NCBI GenBank assembly: GCA_049644285.1
Contig: JBARRP010000082.1
Span: forward strand, 1 to 33,618
From: CAVRXT01 sp049644285
Lineage (GTDB): Bacteria; Acidobacteriota; Terriglobia; Acidiferrales; UBA7541
Direction: 5' to 3'
DNA: 33,618 nt
The notes beneath the pieces are model-generated. The model was not told the origin of the DNA. It ran no database searches and saw only the letters and a list, made by a program, of their open reading frames with translations. A program made the position numbers and the translations under genes. Each line of letters begins with the position of its first letter. The first letter of the stretch is position 1. Of the stretch, positions 1 through 7,027 are shown one piece after another.

Positions 1-452
1 TTCTCGATTTCGTCGAACAGCAGAAACGACAGCTTCAATTTTTCGGTGTAGTACTGCGCCAGCGCTTCCTGGGTGATCAGCGGATGGGTCTCGCGATGCC
101 CCAAATACCCGGGCGGCGAGCCGATCAGCTTGGCAATCTCGTGGGAGTGTTGAAACTCGGCGCAATCCACCTTGATGACCGCCCGCGCGTCGCCAAAGAG
201 AATCTCCGCCGCGGCCTCCACCACGCGGGTCTTTCCCGCCCCGGTCGGCCCCAGGAACAGGAGGTTGCCCACCGGGCGCCCCGGGGAATTCAGGCCGGCG
301 CGAAAGACTTGGTAGAGGTCCACGACCGCCTGCACGGCCTCGTCCTGCCCGACAATCTTTCGCCGCAGGCCCCCCTCAAAATCGCGCGACTCGATGCTAC
401 GCTGAGAAGGATCGAGAAGTTTTGCCTTCGCTGCCACGGCTTGTGCCCTCAA
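1..452 (-). CDS. Clp-type AAA+ ATPase (AAA_2), partial, cut by window edge
   Basis: The visible 150 residues are the N-terminal part of a ClpA/ClpB-type AAA+ module: a 'KIVGQDEAVQAV' box, then Walker A 'GPTGAGKT', a pore-loop-like stretch 'GSPPGYLGH', and Walker B 'LLFDEIEK' right at the window edge. No Clp N-domain or first AAA domain precedes it: the box starts only about 30 residues in, so this looks like a single-AAA_2 protein, not full ClpB. I chose a TTG start at 452-450 because GGGAGGAAG lies about 7 nt upstream, there is an in-frame stop shortly before, and TTG overlaps the upstream gene's TGA (TTGA), a coupling arrangement. Family members use ATP to remodel proteins; the target here is unknown. 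The fold is certain, the start likely, the specific role open. Confidence 0.85.
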   Translation of the reverse strand, partial: MRAQAVAAKAKLLDPSQRSIESRDFEGGLRRKIVGQDEAVQAVVDLYQVFRAGLNSPGRPVGNLLFLGPTGAGKTRVVEAAAEILFGDARAVIKVDCAEFQHSHEIAKLIGSPPGYLGHRETHPLITQEALAQYYTEKLKLSFLLFDEIE

Positions 453-883
453 CGGTACTTCCTCCCGGGCTCAAAGCCCCGCGGAAATGCGCGTTCAAAT
501 TGGTTCAACTTGATGTCCAAAGTGGAACGCAGCAACCGCAATTGCATTAAGAGTTCGCGGCTCGACTTGGCGCGATCGGATACGGTTATCATCGGCGGAG
601 AAAGATCGGCCAGATCGAGACTTAGATTGCGCAGGGACTGCATCAAGTTCTGCACGTACGGGGAGCGAACGTCGAAGAGCTCGACGCGGTTGTTCACCTG
701 CTCCCGCAGCCGCGACCAGTCCAAACCCAGCAAGGGATGGTTACGAGAGACCTGGCGAATAACGTCATCGGTGATCCGGGGCCGCTCGCCCAAGCGGGCT
801 AGATGGAGCTGCTGCACCTTTCCTTGGCGACGAACGTTGTGCACCAAATAGTACGAGTTTCCCTTCCGCCGGACAAAAGCCAC
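449..883 (-). CDS. Hypothetical 144-aa protein coupled to AAA+ ATPase
   Basis: I do not recognise a named family. The start is taken as GTG at 883-881 because AAGGAGG lies 5 nt upstream and because the likely promoter lies between this codon and a more distal in-frame GTG at 931, which would therefore not be transcribed. The N-terminus ('AFVRRKGNSYYLVHNVRRQGKVQQLHLARLG') is a basic beta-rich stretch resembling the N-terminal piece of IS1634-like transposases, but no DDE catalytic domain follows. The rest is predicted helical with many Leu/Arg heptad-like positions ('LMQLRLLRSTLDIKLNQFERAF'). It ends with TGA overlapping the TTG of the AAA+ gene. Context suggests an adaptor or DNA-binding partner of that ATPase; this is inference. 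Confidence 0.7.
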   Translation of the reverse strand: MAFVRRKGNSYYLVHNVRRQGKVQQLHLARLGERPRITDDVIRQVSRNHPLLGLDWSRLREQVNNRVELFDVRSPYVQNLMQSLRNLSLDLADLSPPMITVSDRAKSSRELLMQLRLLRSTLDIKLNQFERAFPRGFEPGRKYR

Positions 884-909
884 AACTGCCTCCTTGGGCC
901 TCGAACGCT

Positions 910-936
910 GTGTAGTGTATGTACTGTCCACTACAC
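910..936. promoter_or_regulatory. Candidate operator, 8-bp inverted repeat over the promoter
   Basis: GTGTAGTG (910-917) and CACTACAC (929-936) are perfect inverted arms separated by 11 nt. The dyad covers the whole spacer and the -10 hexamer of the minus-strand promoter, where a bound dimer would block polymerase. The TACA/TGTA content recalls BlaI/CopY-type operators, but no regulator gene is adjacent. Confidence 0.55.
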
Positions 937-942
937 CGTCAA
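914..942 (-). promoter_or_regulatory. Sigma70-type promoter for the small protein/AAA+ operon
   Basis: Reading the minus strand, TTGACG (942-937), a 17-nt spacer and TACACT (919-914) form a strong housekeeping promoter. The predicted transcript starts near 907, leaving a leader of about 24 nt that contains AAGGAGG before the GTG at 883. Confidence 0.7.
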
Positions 943-1141
943 TGGTACGATGCGCCTACGAATCAATGGTTGCATCGAATCAGTTATTACTACTGAGAAC
1001 GCATTGGGAGAGCTGAGAGCAGGGCTTCAATTCGGGTGTGAGAATGCGGTAGCGCCTTTCCAGCCTTTTCGCGTCGAAATACGACCTCCCCACTGTATTT
1101 AGATGCCATCGCGCACAGGAAGATGTATCAACGCTGAAGCT

Positions 1142-1161
1142 CAGCGCCGCGCTGGTATACT
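1142..1161 (+). promoter_or_regulatory. Extended -10 promoter with adjoining palindrome (atl)
   Basis: TG-G-TATACT (1153-1161) is an extended -10 element about 67 nt upstream of the alkyltransferase-like start; no good -35 is visible. Directly abutting and overlapping it is a perfect palindrome CAGCGC-C-GCGCTG (1142-1154), which could be a regulator site. Confidence 0.4.
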
Positions 1162-1228
1162 TTCGCGGCCGCTAAGTCGGCCAGCAGGAAACAGTCTTGG
1201 CAATCGAGCGACAGGTCGAAGGTCCGCG

Positions 1229-1615
1229 ATGTCTTGGGATACCGTTTATCGACTGGTGAAACGCGTTCCCCGAGGACGCGTGACTACCTACGGGCGGCTT
1301 GCCCGCGCCCTTCGGCTTCGCGGAGGCGCTCGCGCGGTGGGGTTCGCCATGGCTGCCTGCCCTTCGGGACGCGGCATTCCGTGGCACCGGGTCGTGGGAG
1401 CTGGAGGACGACTGCTCATGCCAGAGCCGCACGCGAGCTTGCAGCGGCGATTGCTTGAAAGCGAAGGAACCCGGATCGAAAATGGCATCGTGGACTTGGA
1501 CCTTCACGGATGGACACCCGGGCGAAAACGTCCCAGCGTTGGAGCGCCGCGGAAATCCGCCTCGAAACGCAAAAGACGGCCCAGGCGCAAGTTCGCGCTG
1601 AAGCCGCGGCTGTGA
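1229..1615 (+). CDS. atl: Alkyltransferase-like protein (ATL, MGMT-fold)
   Basis: The 128-aa product has the DNA-binding domain of O6-alkylguanine-DNA alkyltransferase: 'VPRGRVTTYGRLARAL' is the recognition-helix region and 'GIPWHRVVGAGGRL' is the active-site motif. The alkyl-acceptor Cys of PCHR is replaced by Trp (PWHR), the hallmark of ATL proteins such as E. coli YbaZ. These do not repair the base themselves; they bind and bend O6-alkylguanine DNA and hand it to nucleotide excision repair. The start is ATG 1229 because homology begins at 'MSWDTVYRLVKRVP'; the in-frame extension back to 1103 is low-complexity and unlike the family. A Lys/Arg-rich C-terminal tail of about 25 residues after 'DLHGW' is extra and may add non-specific DNA affinity. 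Confidence 0.9.
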   Translation: MSWDTVYRLVKRVPRGRVTTYGRLARALRLRGGARAVGFAMAACPSGRGIPWHRVVGAGGRLLMPEPHASLQRRLLESEGTRIENGIVDLDLHGWTPGRKRPSVGAPRKSASKRKRRPRRKFALKPRL

Positions 1616-1654
1616 TATAGAAGAATATTCAGCCCCAAGACGAGATCAATCGTT

Positions 1655-2575
1655 GTGAGTGAACCCGTCATCCACGCCGAAGGCCTTTACAAAAATTACG
1701 GCCCGGTTGAAGCGCTCCGTGGTGTCAGCTTCGACGTGGCTGAAGGCGAGGTCTTCGGCCTGCTGGGTCCGAACGGCGCGGGAAAAACGACGACCGTGGA
1801 GATTCTCGAAGGGCTGCGCTCGCCTGATCGCGGCAAGGCGCGAGTCGTCGGGCTGGATCCGGAGAAGAGCGGCGCGGCCTTCAAGCAAGAGATCGGAGCG
1901 GTCTTGCAATCGACGTCTCTGCCGGACAAGCTGCGGGTCTCTGAGGCCCTCCAACTGTTTACGCAGTTCTACGACCGGCGGAACGACCCGGAACTGCTGC
2001 TGAAACGCTTTCAACTCGAAGAGAAGCGCAGCGCCTTCTACAGCCAGCTTTCCGGGGGGCAGAAACAACGGCTGGCACTGGCCCTGTCCTTGGTTAACAA
2101 CCCTCGGGTGTTGTTCTTCGATGAGCCGACCGCCGGGCTCGATCCTCAGGTGCGCCGTGAAATCTACGACATCATCGAGCAGCTCCGTCACGAGAAGAAA
2201 ACGATCCTTCTCACGACGCACTACATTGAGGAAGCCGAGCGGCTTTGCGACCGCGTCGCCATTATCGACTTTGGCCGAGTGATCTCCCTCGGCACGCCCC
2301 GAGAGCTGAAACAGCGGTCCGCGGGAACGACGCGAATCGAAGTCCGTCTCGCGCGGCCGGTTGCCAACGGAACGATGGCGCAGCTCGAAGGAGTGGCCCA
2401 TTGCCGCGAATTCGAAGGCGCTTATGTGATTCACTCGACGCGGGCACCCCAAACGATCGTGGCGCTTGTGAAGCAACTCGAGTCGGAGAACAACGAACTG
2501 CAAAGCCTGGAAATGTTTTCGCCGTCGCTCGAGGATGTGTTCATCGAGCTTACGGGCCGGCGTCTCCGGGAGTGA
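1655..2575 (+). CDS. ABC transporter ATP-binding protein (ABC-2 exporter type)
   Basis: A 306-aa nucleotide-binding subunit of the DrrA/CcmA-like exporter group. Walker A GPNGAGKT is at residues 38-45, the Q-loop Gln near 85, signature LSGGQ at 132-136, Walker B 'VLFFDE' at 152-157 with the D-loop 'GLDP', and the H-loop His at 189. The last ~90 residues form the C-terminal DUF4162-like extension usual in this group. The start is GTG 1655; the upstream ribosome binding site is weak, but the protein begins directly with the expected 'IHAEGLYKNYG'. The permease gene follows 44 nt downstream, so the two should form one exporter. The substrate cannot be told from sequence; multidrug or lipid-linked cargo is typical. 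Confidence 0.93.
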   Translation: MSEPVIHAEGLYKNYGPVEALRGVSFDVAEGEVFGLLGPNGAGKTTTVEILEGLRSPDRGKARVVGLDPEKSGAAFKQEIGAVLQSTSLPDKLRVSEALQLFTQFYDRRNDPELLLKRFQLEEKRSAFYSQLSGGQKQRLALALSLVNNPRVLFFDEPTAGLDPQVRREIYDIIEQLRHEKKTILLTTHYIEEAERLCDRVAIIDFGRVISLGTPRELKQRSAGTTRIEVRLARPVANGTMAQLEGVAHCREFEGAYVIHSTRAPQTIVALVKQLESENNELQSLEMFSPSLEDVFIELTGRRLRE

Positions 2576-2619
2576 AGAAGACCGCGAGCGGGAATCGGAA
2601 AATCGGAGAGGCACGCGGA

Positions 2620-3507
2620 GTGAAACACATCTGGACACTTACCCTGATCCGCATACGCCTGGCGCTGCGCAGCCGCACGTTCATTTTCTTCAGCTTGATG
2701 ATGCCGCTGACCTTCCTTTTCTTCTTCGCCGCCGTGTTCAGCAAGCGCAACTCGGAAGTCATCGCCTATATCCTCGGCGCGGTGCTCGCGCTGACGGTAA
2801 TGGGAAGTTTCTGGGGACTCAGCATGCAACTGGTGATGTTCCGCGAGCAGGGCATCCTGCGGCGCTTCCGGCTGGCTCCGGTGGGCGCCGGCGCGATGCT
2901 CGGCTCGAGCATCCTCTCCAACTATTTCCTTGTCCTGCCCACAGTGCTGGTGGAATTTCTCGTCTCGCGCTGGGTTTTCGGACTGCACACGTGGGGAAAC
3001 TTATGGGCGGTGTTTGCACTCGTCTCGATCGGGGCGGCAACTTTTTCCGCGTTTGGCCTGATCGTCGCAAGCGTCACAAATACGATGCAAGAGACCCAGG
3101 TGATCAACAACCTGGTGTGGTCCGCATTCTTGTTTCTTTCCGGAGCTACGATTCCGCTGGTGATCTTTCCCGGGTGGATCCAGCATGTCGCGCTCTTTTT
3201 GCCCGCCACCTACCTCGCAACAGGCCTTGAAGGGGCCATGTTAAAAGTAGTGGGGGTTCGCGAAGTGGCGGGCGACATCATTGCTCTCGCCGTTGGTCTC
3301 GTCGTGGCATTTGAAGTCTCGCGGCAGCTCTTCCGCTGGGAGCCGGAAGCCAAGGTTTCGGGGCGCGCCAAGCTCTGGGTGGTAGTCGTGATGGTGCCTT
3401 TTTTGCTTTTTGGGCTGTGGGAAAACGTTTACGGGGCGCGCCTCACGCGGCTGCGCCAGAACTTTCAAGCGTTCAGCGAACGCGGGCCCCAGAATCCGAC
3501 CAAATAG
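2620..3507 (+). CDS. ABC-2 type transporter permease
   Basis: The 295-aa integral membrane partner of the preceding ATPase. Hydrophobic segments lie near residues 20-40, 47-68, 95-118, 127-150, 165-184 and 217-235, with the conserved ABC-2 segment 'FREQGILRRFRLAPV' at about 74-88 between the second and third. An additional hydrophobic segment at 252-268 ('WVVVVMVPFLLFGLW') followed by a basic tail is not in the six-helix core and looks like an extra C-terminal anchor. The start is GTG 2620 with GGAGAGG 8 nt upstream; a longer frame reaching back to 2245 only overlaps the ATPase gene and is spurious. It acts in the cytoplasmic membrane as a probable homodimer. Confidence 0.9.
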   Translation: MKHIWTLTLIRIRLALRSRTFIFFSLMMPLTFLFFFAAVFSKRNSEVIAYILGAVLALTVMGSFWGLSMQLVMFREQGILRRFRLAPVGAGAMLGSSILSNYFLVLPTVLVEFLVSRWVFGLHTWGNLWAVFALVSIGAATFSAFGLIVASVTNTMQETQVINNLVWSAFLFLSGATIPLVIFPGWIQHVALFLPATYLATGLEGAMLKVVGVREVAGDIIALAVGLVVAFEVSRQLFRWEPEAKVSGRAKLWVVVVMVPFLLFGLWENVYGARLTRLRQNFQAFSERGPQNPTK

Positions 3508-3678
3508 CGCATCGCCCCGTGGGTGGGCGCTTGCCGATTCACGGAAAAGACCCGCGGGGTCAAACCACGGCCTGGAAGCCGCGCCAAGGGTGGAAAAACT
3601 GGCGGCCGGGAACGGCGTGAAAATTCCTGCTTCCCGCATACCCTCGTTTCAATCTAATGCGGCCAGACGGAGGATTGC

Positions 3679-4641
3679 ATGAAAGCTATTCGCGTTCACG
3701 AGTTCGGTGGTCCCGAAGTGCTGCGTCTCGACGAGGTAGCGAACTTGAAGCCCGGGCGCGGCCAAGTGGTCGTGCGGGTTCATGCCGCAGGTGTCAATCC
3801 CGTTGATACTTACATTCGTGCGGGAACCTATGCTCGAAAGCCCGCGCTTCCCTATACGCCGGGGACGGACGGGGCCGGTGTGGTTGAAAGCATCGGCAAG
3901 GACGCCTCACGTTTCGTGGTCGGTCAAAAAGTATATATGGCCGGCTCGGTCACAGGCACATACGCGCAGCAAGCGGTTTGCGAGGAGTCGCAGCTTTGTC
4001 CGCTGCCGAAAAATATCTCCTTCGCTCAGGGCGCGGCTGTGCACATTCCCTATGTGACGGCCTACTGTGCTCTATTTCACCGCGCCCATGCCCGAGCTGG
4101 CGAAAGAGTGCTGATACACGGTGCAAGCGGCGGCGTGGGTGTCGCCGCCGTGCAGCTCGCACGGGCCGCCGGAATGCAAGTGACCGGGACGGCGGGAAGC
4201 GACCGAGGCCGCCGGCTTATTTCGGAAGAAGGCGCTCATCACGTCCTCGACCACACAGCCGCTGGGTACCTGGAAAGGGCGCTTACGGCGACTGGCGGCC
4301 GCGGCTTCGATGTAGTCCTCGAAATGCTGGCCAACGTAAATCTGGGAAACGATTTAACCGTTCTGGCACCGGGCGGGCGAATTGTCGTCGTGGGCAGCCG
4401 TGGGACAGTCGAAATCAATCCCCGCGACGTGATGGTGCGCGATGCGGCCATTCTCGGAATGATTCTCTGGAACGTGTCGCCGCAAGATCTGGCCAGCATT
4501 CACGCGGCATTGGTCGCGGACCTTGAGAACGGCACGTTGCGGCCCATCATCGGCCAAGAGATACCTTTGGCCGAAGCCCCGCGGGCGCACCGCGCCGTGA
4601 TGGAGCCGGGAGCCTACGGCAAGATTGCCTTGATTCCCTAA
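3679..4641 (+). CDS. NADPH:quinone oxidoreductase, zeta-crystallin-like MDR
   Basis: A 320-aa medium-chain dehydrogenase/reductase without zinc ligands. The GroES-like N-domain contains 'AAGVNPVDTYIRAG' (36-49) and 'PGTDGAGVVESIG' (61-73); the Rossmann domain carries 'GASGGVGVAAVQLA' (148-161). These fit QOR/zeta-crystallin enzymes, which reduce quinones or other alpha,beta-unsaturated carbonyls with NADPH. Length matches the family (about 320-330). ATG 3679 is preceded by GGAGG about 6 nt upstream. The next gene, an OsmC-type peroxidase, starts 51 nt downstream with its own ribosome binding site, so the pair may be co-expressed as an oxidant/electrophile defence unit. Exact substrate unknown. 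Confidence 0.9.
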   Translation: MKAIRVHEFGGPEVLRLDEVANLKPGRGQVVVRVHAAGVNPVDTYIRAGTYARKPALPYTPGTDGAGVVESIGKDASRFVVGQKVYMAGSVTGTYAQQAVCEESQLCPLPKNISFAQGAAVHIPYVTAYCALFHRAHARAGERVLIHGASGGVGVAAVQLARAAGMQVTGTAGSDRGRRLISEEGAHHVLDHTAAGYLERALTATGGRGFDVVLEMLANVNLGNDLTVLAPGGRIVVVGSRGTVEINPRDVMVRDAAILGMILWNVSPQDLASIHAALVADLENGTLRPIIGQEIPLAEAPRAHRAVMEPGAYGKIALIP

Positions 4642-4692
4642 CCACAAACAACCGCATTTCGATGCAATTCCTGAAATCCCCGAGGAGGCAAG

Positions 4693-5121
4693 ATGAAGCG
4701 CACTGCGTCGGCAATTTGGAAGGGTTCGCTGAAGGAAGGTAAGGGCGCGATTTCGACCGAAAGTGGAGTGCTCGCCAACACGCCCTATTCGTTCTCCACG
4801 CGTTTTGAAAGCGGAAAAGGCACCAACCCGGAGGAATTGATCGCCGCCGCTCACGCCGGGTGCTTCACGATGGCGCTCTCCGCGCAACTCGGCACGTTGA
4901 ATCTTGTGCCGGAGAGCTTAGCAACCACGGCGAGTGTGACGCTGGAAAAGCTCGATGCCGGATGGACAATCACGAAGATTCATCTCGACCTGGTGGGGAA
5001 GGTTCCCGGCGCGTCGCCGGCCGCGTTCGAATCGGCCGCCGCGAGTGCGAAAGCGAATTGTCCTGTCTCGCGTGTGTTAAACGCGGAGATCACACTTTCC
5101 ACCAGATTCGAAAACGTCTGA
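4693..5121 (+). CDS. osmC: OsmC family peroxiredoxin
   Basis: A 142-aa protein of the OsmC/Ohr fold with both redox cysteines: C57 in 'AAHAGCFTMALS' and C123 in 'AKANCPVSRVL'. The 'TNPEELIAAAHAGC' stretch is typical of the OsmC rather than the Ohr branch. Such enzymes reduce organic hydroperoxides as cytosolic homodimers. The start ATG follows a strong GAGGAGG. It sits after a quinone oxidoreductase and only 6 nt before a membrane channel gene, so all three are probably one transcript. Length is normal for the family. Confidence 0.93.
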   Translation: MKRTASAIWKGSLKEGKGAISTESGVLANTPYSFSTRFESGKGTNPEELIAAAHAGCFTMALSAQLGTLNLVPESLATTASVTLEKLDAGWTITKIHLDLVGKVPGASPAAFESAAASAKANCPVSRVLNAEITLSTRFENV

Positions 5122-5127
5122 GAACGG

Positions 5128-6276
5128 ATGATCGCGCTCGTTGCCGTTATCGGTGTTGTCCTGATTGTCACGGTCCTCGCGGACGCGTTCAAATCCATCA
5201 TTCTGCCTCGGCGTCTCACCGGGCGCTTCCGCCCGTCGCGATTGTTTTATCGAACGATCTGGCCAACGTGGAAGGCAATCGCCCGTTCGCTGCCCACGGG
5301 AAAACGCCGCGAACAGTTCCTGAGCGTCTTTGGACCGCTTTCGATCCTAGTGCTGTTTAGCTTTTGGGCGGCCGGATTGATCATAGGATTCTCGTTCCTC
5401 GACCTGGCGGCGGCGTGGGCCAAGCCTGCCTCCGGCAGTGCGCAGGACTTCCTCACCAATCTCTACCTGAGCGGCACGACTTTCTTCACGCTGGGAATGG
5501 GTGATGTCACGCCTCACACCGGAATGGGAAGGCTGCTGGCCGTCCTCGAATCAGGAATGGGCTTCGGATTTCTCGCCGGAATCATTGGCTATCTCCCGGT
5601 CATCTATCAAGCATTCTCACGCCGCGAAGCCAACATTGTGTTGCTGGACGCCCGCGCCGGTTCTCCTCCAACTGCCGCAGAGCTGCTGCGGCGCCACGCT
5701 GGCAGTCAAGGACTCGAGGCCCTTCGCAAACTGCTCCGCGACTGGGAAAAATGGGCGGCCGATCTGCTCGAGAGTCATATCTCGTATCCCGCAGTCAGCT
5801 ATTTTCGTTCTCAGCACGACAACCAATCCTGGCTCGCAGCCTTAACCTGCATCTTAGACGCTTGCGCTCTGATCATTTCAGGGATCGACGGCGCCTGCAC
5901 CCGCCAAGCACGGCTGACCTTTGCGATCGCGCGCCATGCTGTTGTAGACCTCGCACAGGTCTTCCAAGCTACCCCGCACGCCCCACAGCCTGATCGGTTG
6001 CCGGCGGCGGAGCTCCAGCGTTTGCGCGCGATGCTCTCGGCGGCAGGAGGACAGATGAGGTCGGACGCGGCGGCCGATCGGAAACTGAGGGAGTTGAGGG
6101 AGATGTACGAGCCGTATGTTTCCTCCTTGGCTCGCTTTCTGGCGGTAACGTTGCCGCCCTGGATCATGTCCAAGCAAGTCGCGGACAATTGGAAAACGAG
6201 CGCGTGGGGACGCATCGCCGGGTTCACCGTGGCCCCCACCGGTGAATCGCGGCTCGACGACCATTTCGAGGAGTGA
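5128..6276 (+). CDS. Ion channel family protein (Ion_trans_2-like), divergent filter
   Basis: The 382-aa product has a membrane segment at 1-18, a second at about 68-91, a pore loop 'SGTTFFTLGMGDVTP' (115-129) and a third membrane segment at about 134-158, the layout of a two-helix potassium channel pore with an added N-terminal helix. The selectivity filter reads T-L-G-M-G-D (121-126) where K+ channels normally have T-V-G-Y/F-G-D. The remaining ~220 residues are soluble and predicted helical, with no RCK/TrkA_N Rossmann motif, so the ligand or gating input is not obvious. It begins 6 nt after osmC, with GAGAACGG before the ATG. A monovalent cation channel or stress sensor is likely; ion selectivity is inferred only. 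Confidence 0.75.
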   Translation: MIALVAVIGVVLIVTVLADAFKSIILPRRLTGRFRPSRLFYRTIWPTWKAIARSLPTGKRREQFLSVFGPLSILVLFSFWAAGLIIGFSFLDLAAAWAKPASGSAQDFLTNLYLSGTTFFTLGMGDVTPHTGMGRLLAVLESGMGFGFLAGIIGYLPVIYQAFSRREANIVLLDARAGSPPTAAELLRRHAGSQGLEALRKLLRDWEKWAADLLESHISYPAVSYFRSQHDNQSWLAALTCILDACALIISGIDGACTRQARLTFAIARHAVVDLAQVFQATPHAPQPDRLPAAELQRLRAMLSAAGGQMRSDAAADRKLRELREMYEPYVSSLARFLAVTLPPWIMSKQVADNWKTSAWGRIAGFTVAPTGESRLDDHFEE

Positions 6277-6350
6277 TTCGCGGTGACCAGGATGAAACCG
6301 GATCGAAGTGTGCTTTGCGTTGTCACGCAGCACCTTGAGGGCGCCGAAAC

Positions 6351-6788
6351 ATGGCCAAAATGCTGGAGATGATTGAAAGGACCTTGCGCGGAGAGCTGCC
6401 GCCACCTCCGATTTCGAGGCTGATCGGTTTTCGACTCACCTCAATTCAACCGGGCGAAGCCGTCATCGAATTCGAAGCGAGCGAGGCCCACGCCAATCCC
6501 ATGGGTACGTTACATGGCGGTGTGCTCTGCGACATTGCGGATGCGGCGATGGGCTTGGCTTACGCAGCAACTTTGGGCGACGACGAATCATTCACGACGC
6601 TCGAGCTGAAAATGAACTTCTTCCGTCCCGTTTGGAAGGAAAAATTGCGCGCGGTGGGCCGCGTCGTCCGTCGCGGAAAGACAATCGCTTACGTGGAATG
6701 CGACGTCCTCAATTCCGAGGGCGCCCTGGTCGCCCGGTCCTCAAGCACGTGTATGACACTCCGAGGTGATCAAGCCAAGGGACGCTGA
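6351..6788 (+). CDS. PaaI-type hotdog thioesterase
   Basis: A 145-aa hotdog-fold protein with the PaaI/4HBT signature 'NPMGTLHGGVLCDIADAAMG' (49-68): His55-Gly-Gly for substrate carbonyl binding and Asp61 in the central helix. It should hydrolyse acyl- or aryl-CoA thioesters, with specificity unknown. ATG 6351 is preceded by GAGGG at a suitable distance; a second ATG three codons later is also possible. It lies 74 nt behind the channel gene, so it may be at the end of the same transcript or independent. A GC-rich hairpin follows the stop. Confidence 0.9.
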   Translation: MAKMLEMIERTLRGELPPPPISRLIGFRLTSIQPGEAVIEFEASEAHANPMGTLHGGVLCDIADAAMGLAYAATLGDDESFTTLELKMNFFRPVWKEKLRAVGRVVRRGKTIAYVECDVLNSEGALVARSSSTCMTLRGDQAKGR

Positions 6789-6792
6789 TCCA

Positions 6793-6816
6793 ACCCGGGA
6801 GTAGTGATTCCCGGGT
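6793..6816 (+). terminator. GC-rich hairpin after thioesterase gene
   Basis: ACCCGGGA (6793-6800) and TCCCGGGT (6809-6816) are perfect 8-bp arms around an 8-nt loop, 4 nt after the thioesterase stop. There is no U-tract, so it is either a Rho-assisted/3'-end-protecting structure or a binding site. Confidence 0.4.
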
Positions 6817-6971
6817 CCGGTCACATCATCAACATGGAGAAGCCGGAAGAACTCAAGAGGCTTCGAAAATGGCGAGCTCGGCTATCGCAAGTCGAGAGCA
6901 CGGTCCAGCCATTTTGTCTGTTGCACTGCGCTTCGGAGTTTCCTTGGCTTTGCGTGACACGAAAATGCGTG

Positions 6972-6980
6972 TGCTATAAT
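6972..6980 (+). promoter_or_regulatory. Extended -10 promoter for ilvE
   Basis: TG-C-TATAAT is a consensus extended -10 element. A GTGACA 15 nt upstream (6954-6959) is the only -35-like match. The start site would be near 6987, giving a leader of about 40 nt to the ilvE ATG. Confidence 0.6.
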
Positions 6981-7027
6981 CCGCGCTGAAAAGAGGCTTA
7001 GGGACCGACGTCACACGGAGACAACTA

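Larger units (their letters stand above)
884..1228. other. Intergenic region between divergent operons
   Basis: This stretch holds the minus-strand promoter/operator (910-942) and a plus-strand extended -10 promoter with a GC palindrome (1142-1161). Between about 945 and 1140 I see no supported gene; open frames here lack a ribosome binding site and family-like content. Confidence 0.6.

Noticed and set aside
84..851. Long plus-strand open frame near the left edge (255 codons)
   Set aside because: It is antisense to the AAA+ and small-protein genes, whose minus-strand reading shows Walker motifs and coupled starts; the plus-strand peptide has no family features.
2245..2619. N-terminal extension of the ABC permease frame
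   Set aside because: It overlaps the ATPase gene out of frame, and the permease family starts at the GTG 2620 segment with a usable ribosome binding site.
6804..6989. 61-codon frame before ilvE
   Set aside because: It runs across the ilvE promoter, has no Shine-Dalgarno and resembles no family.
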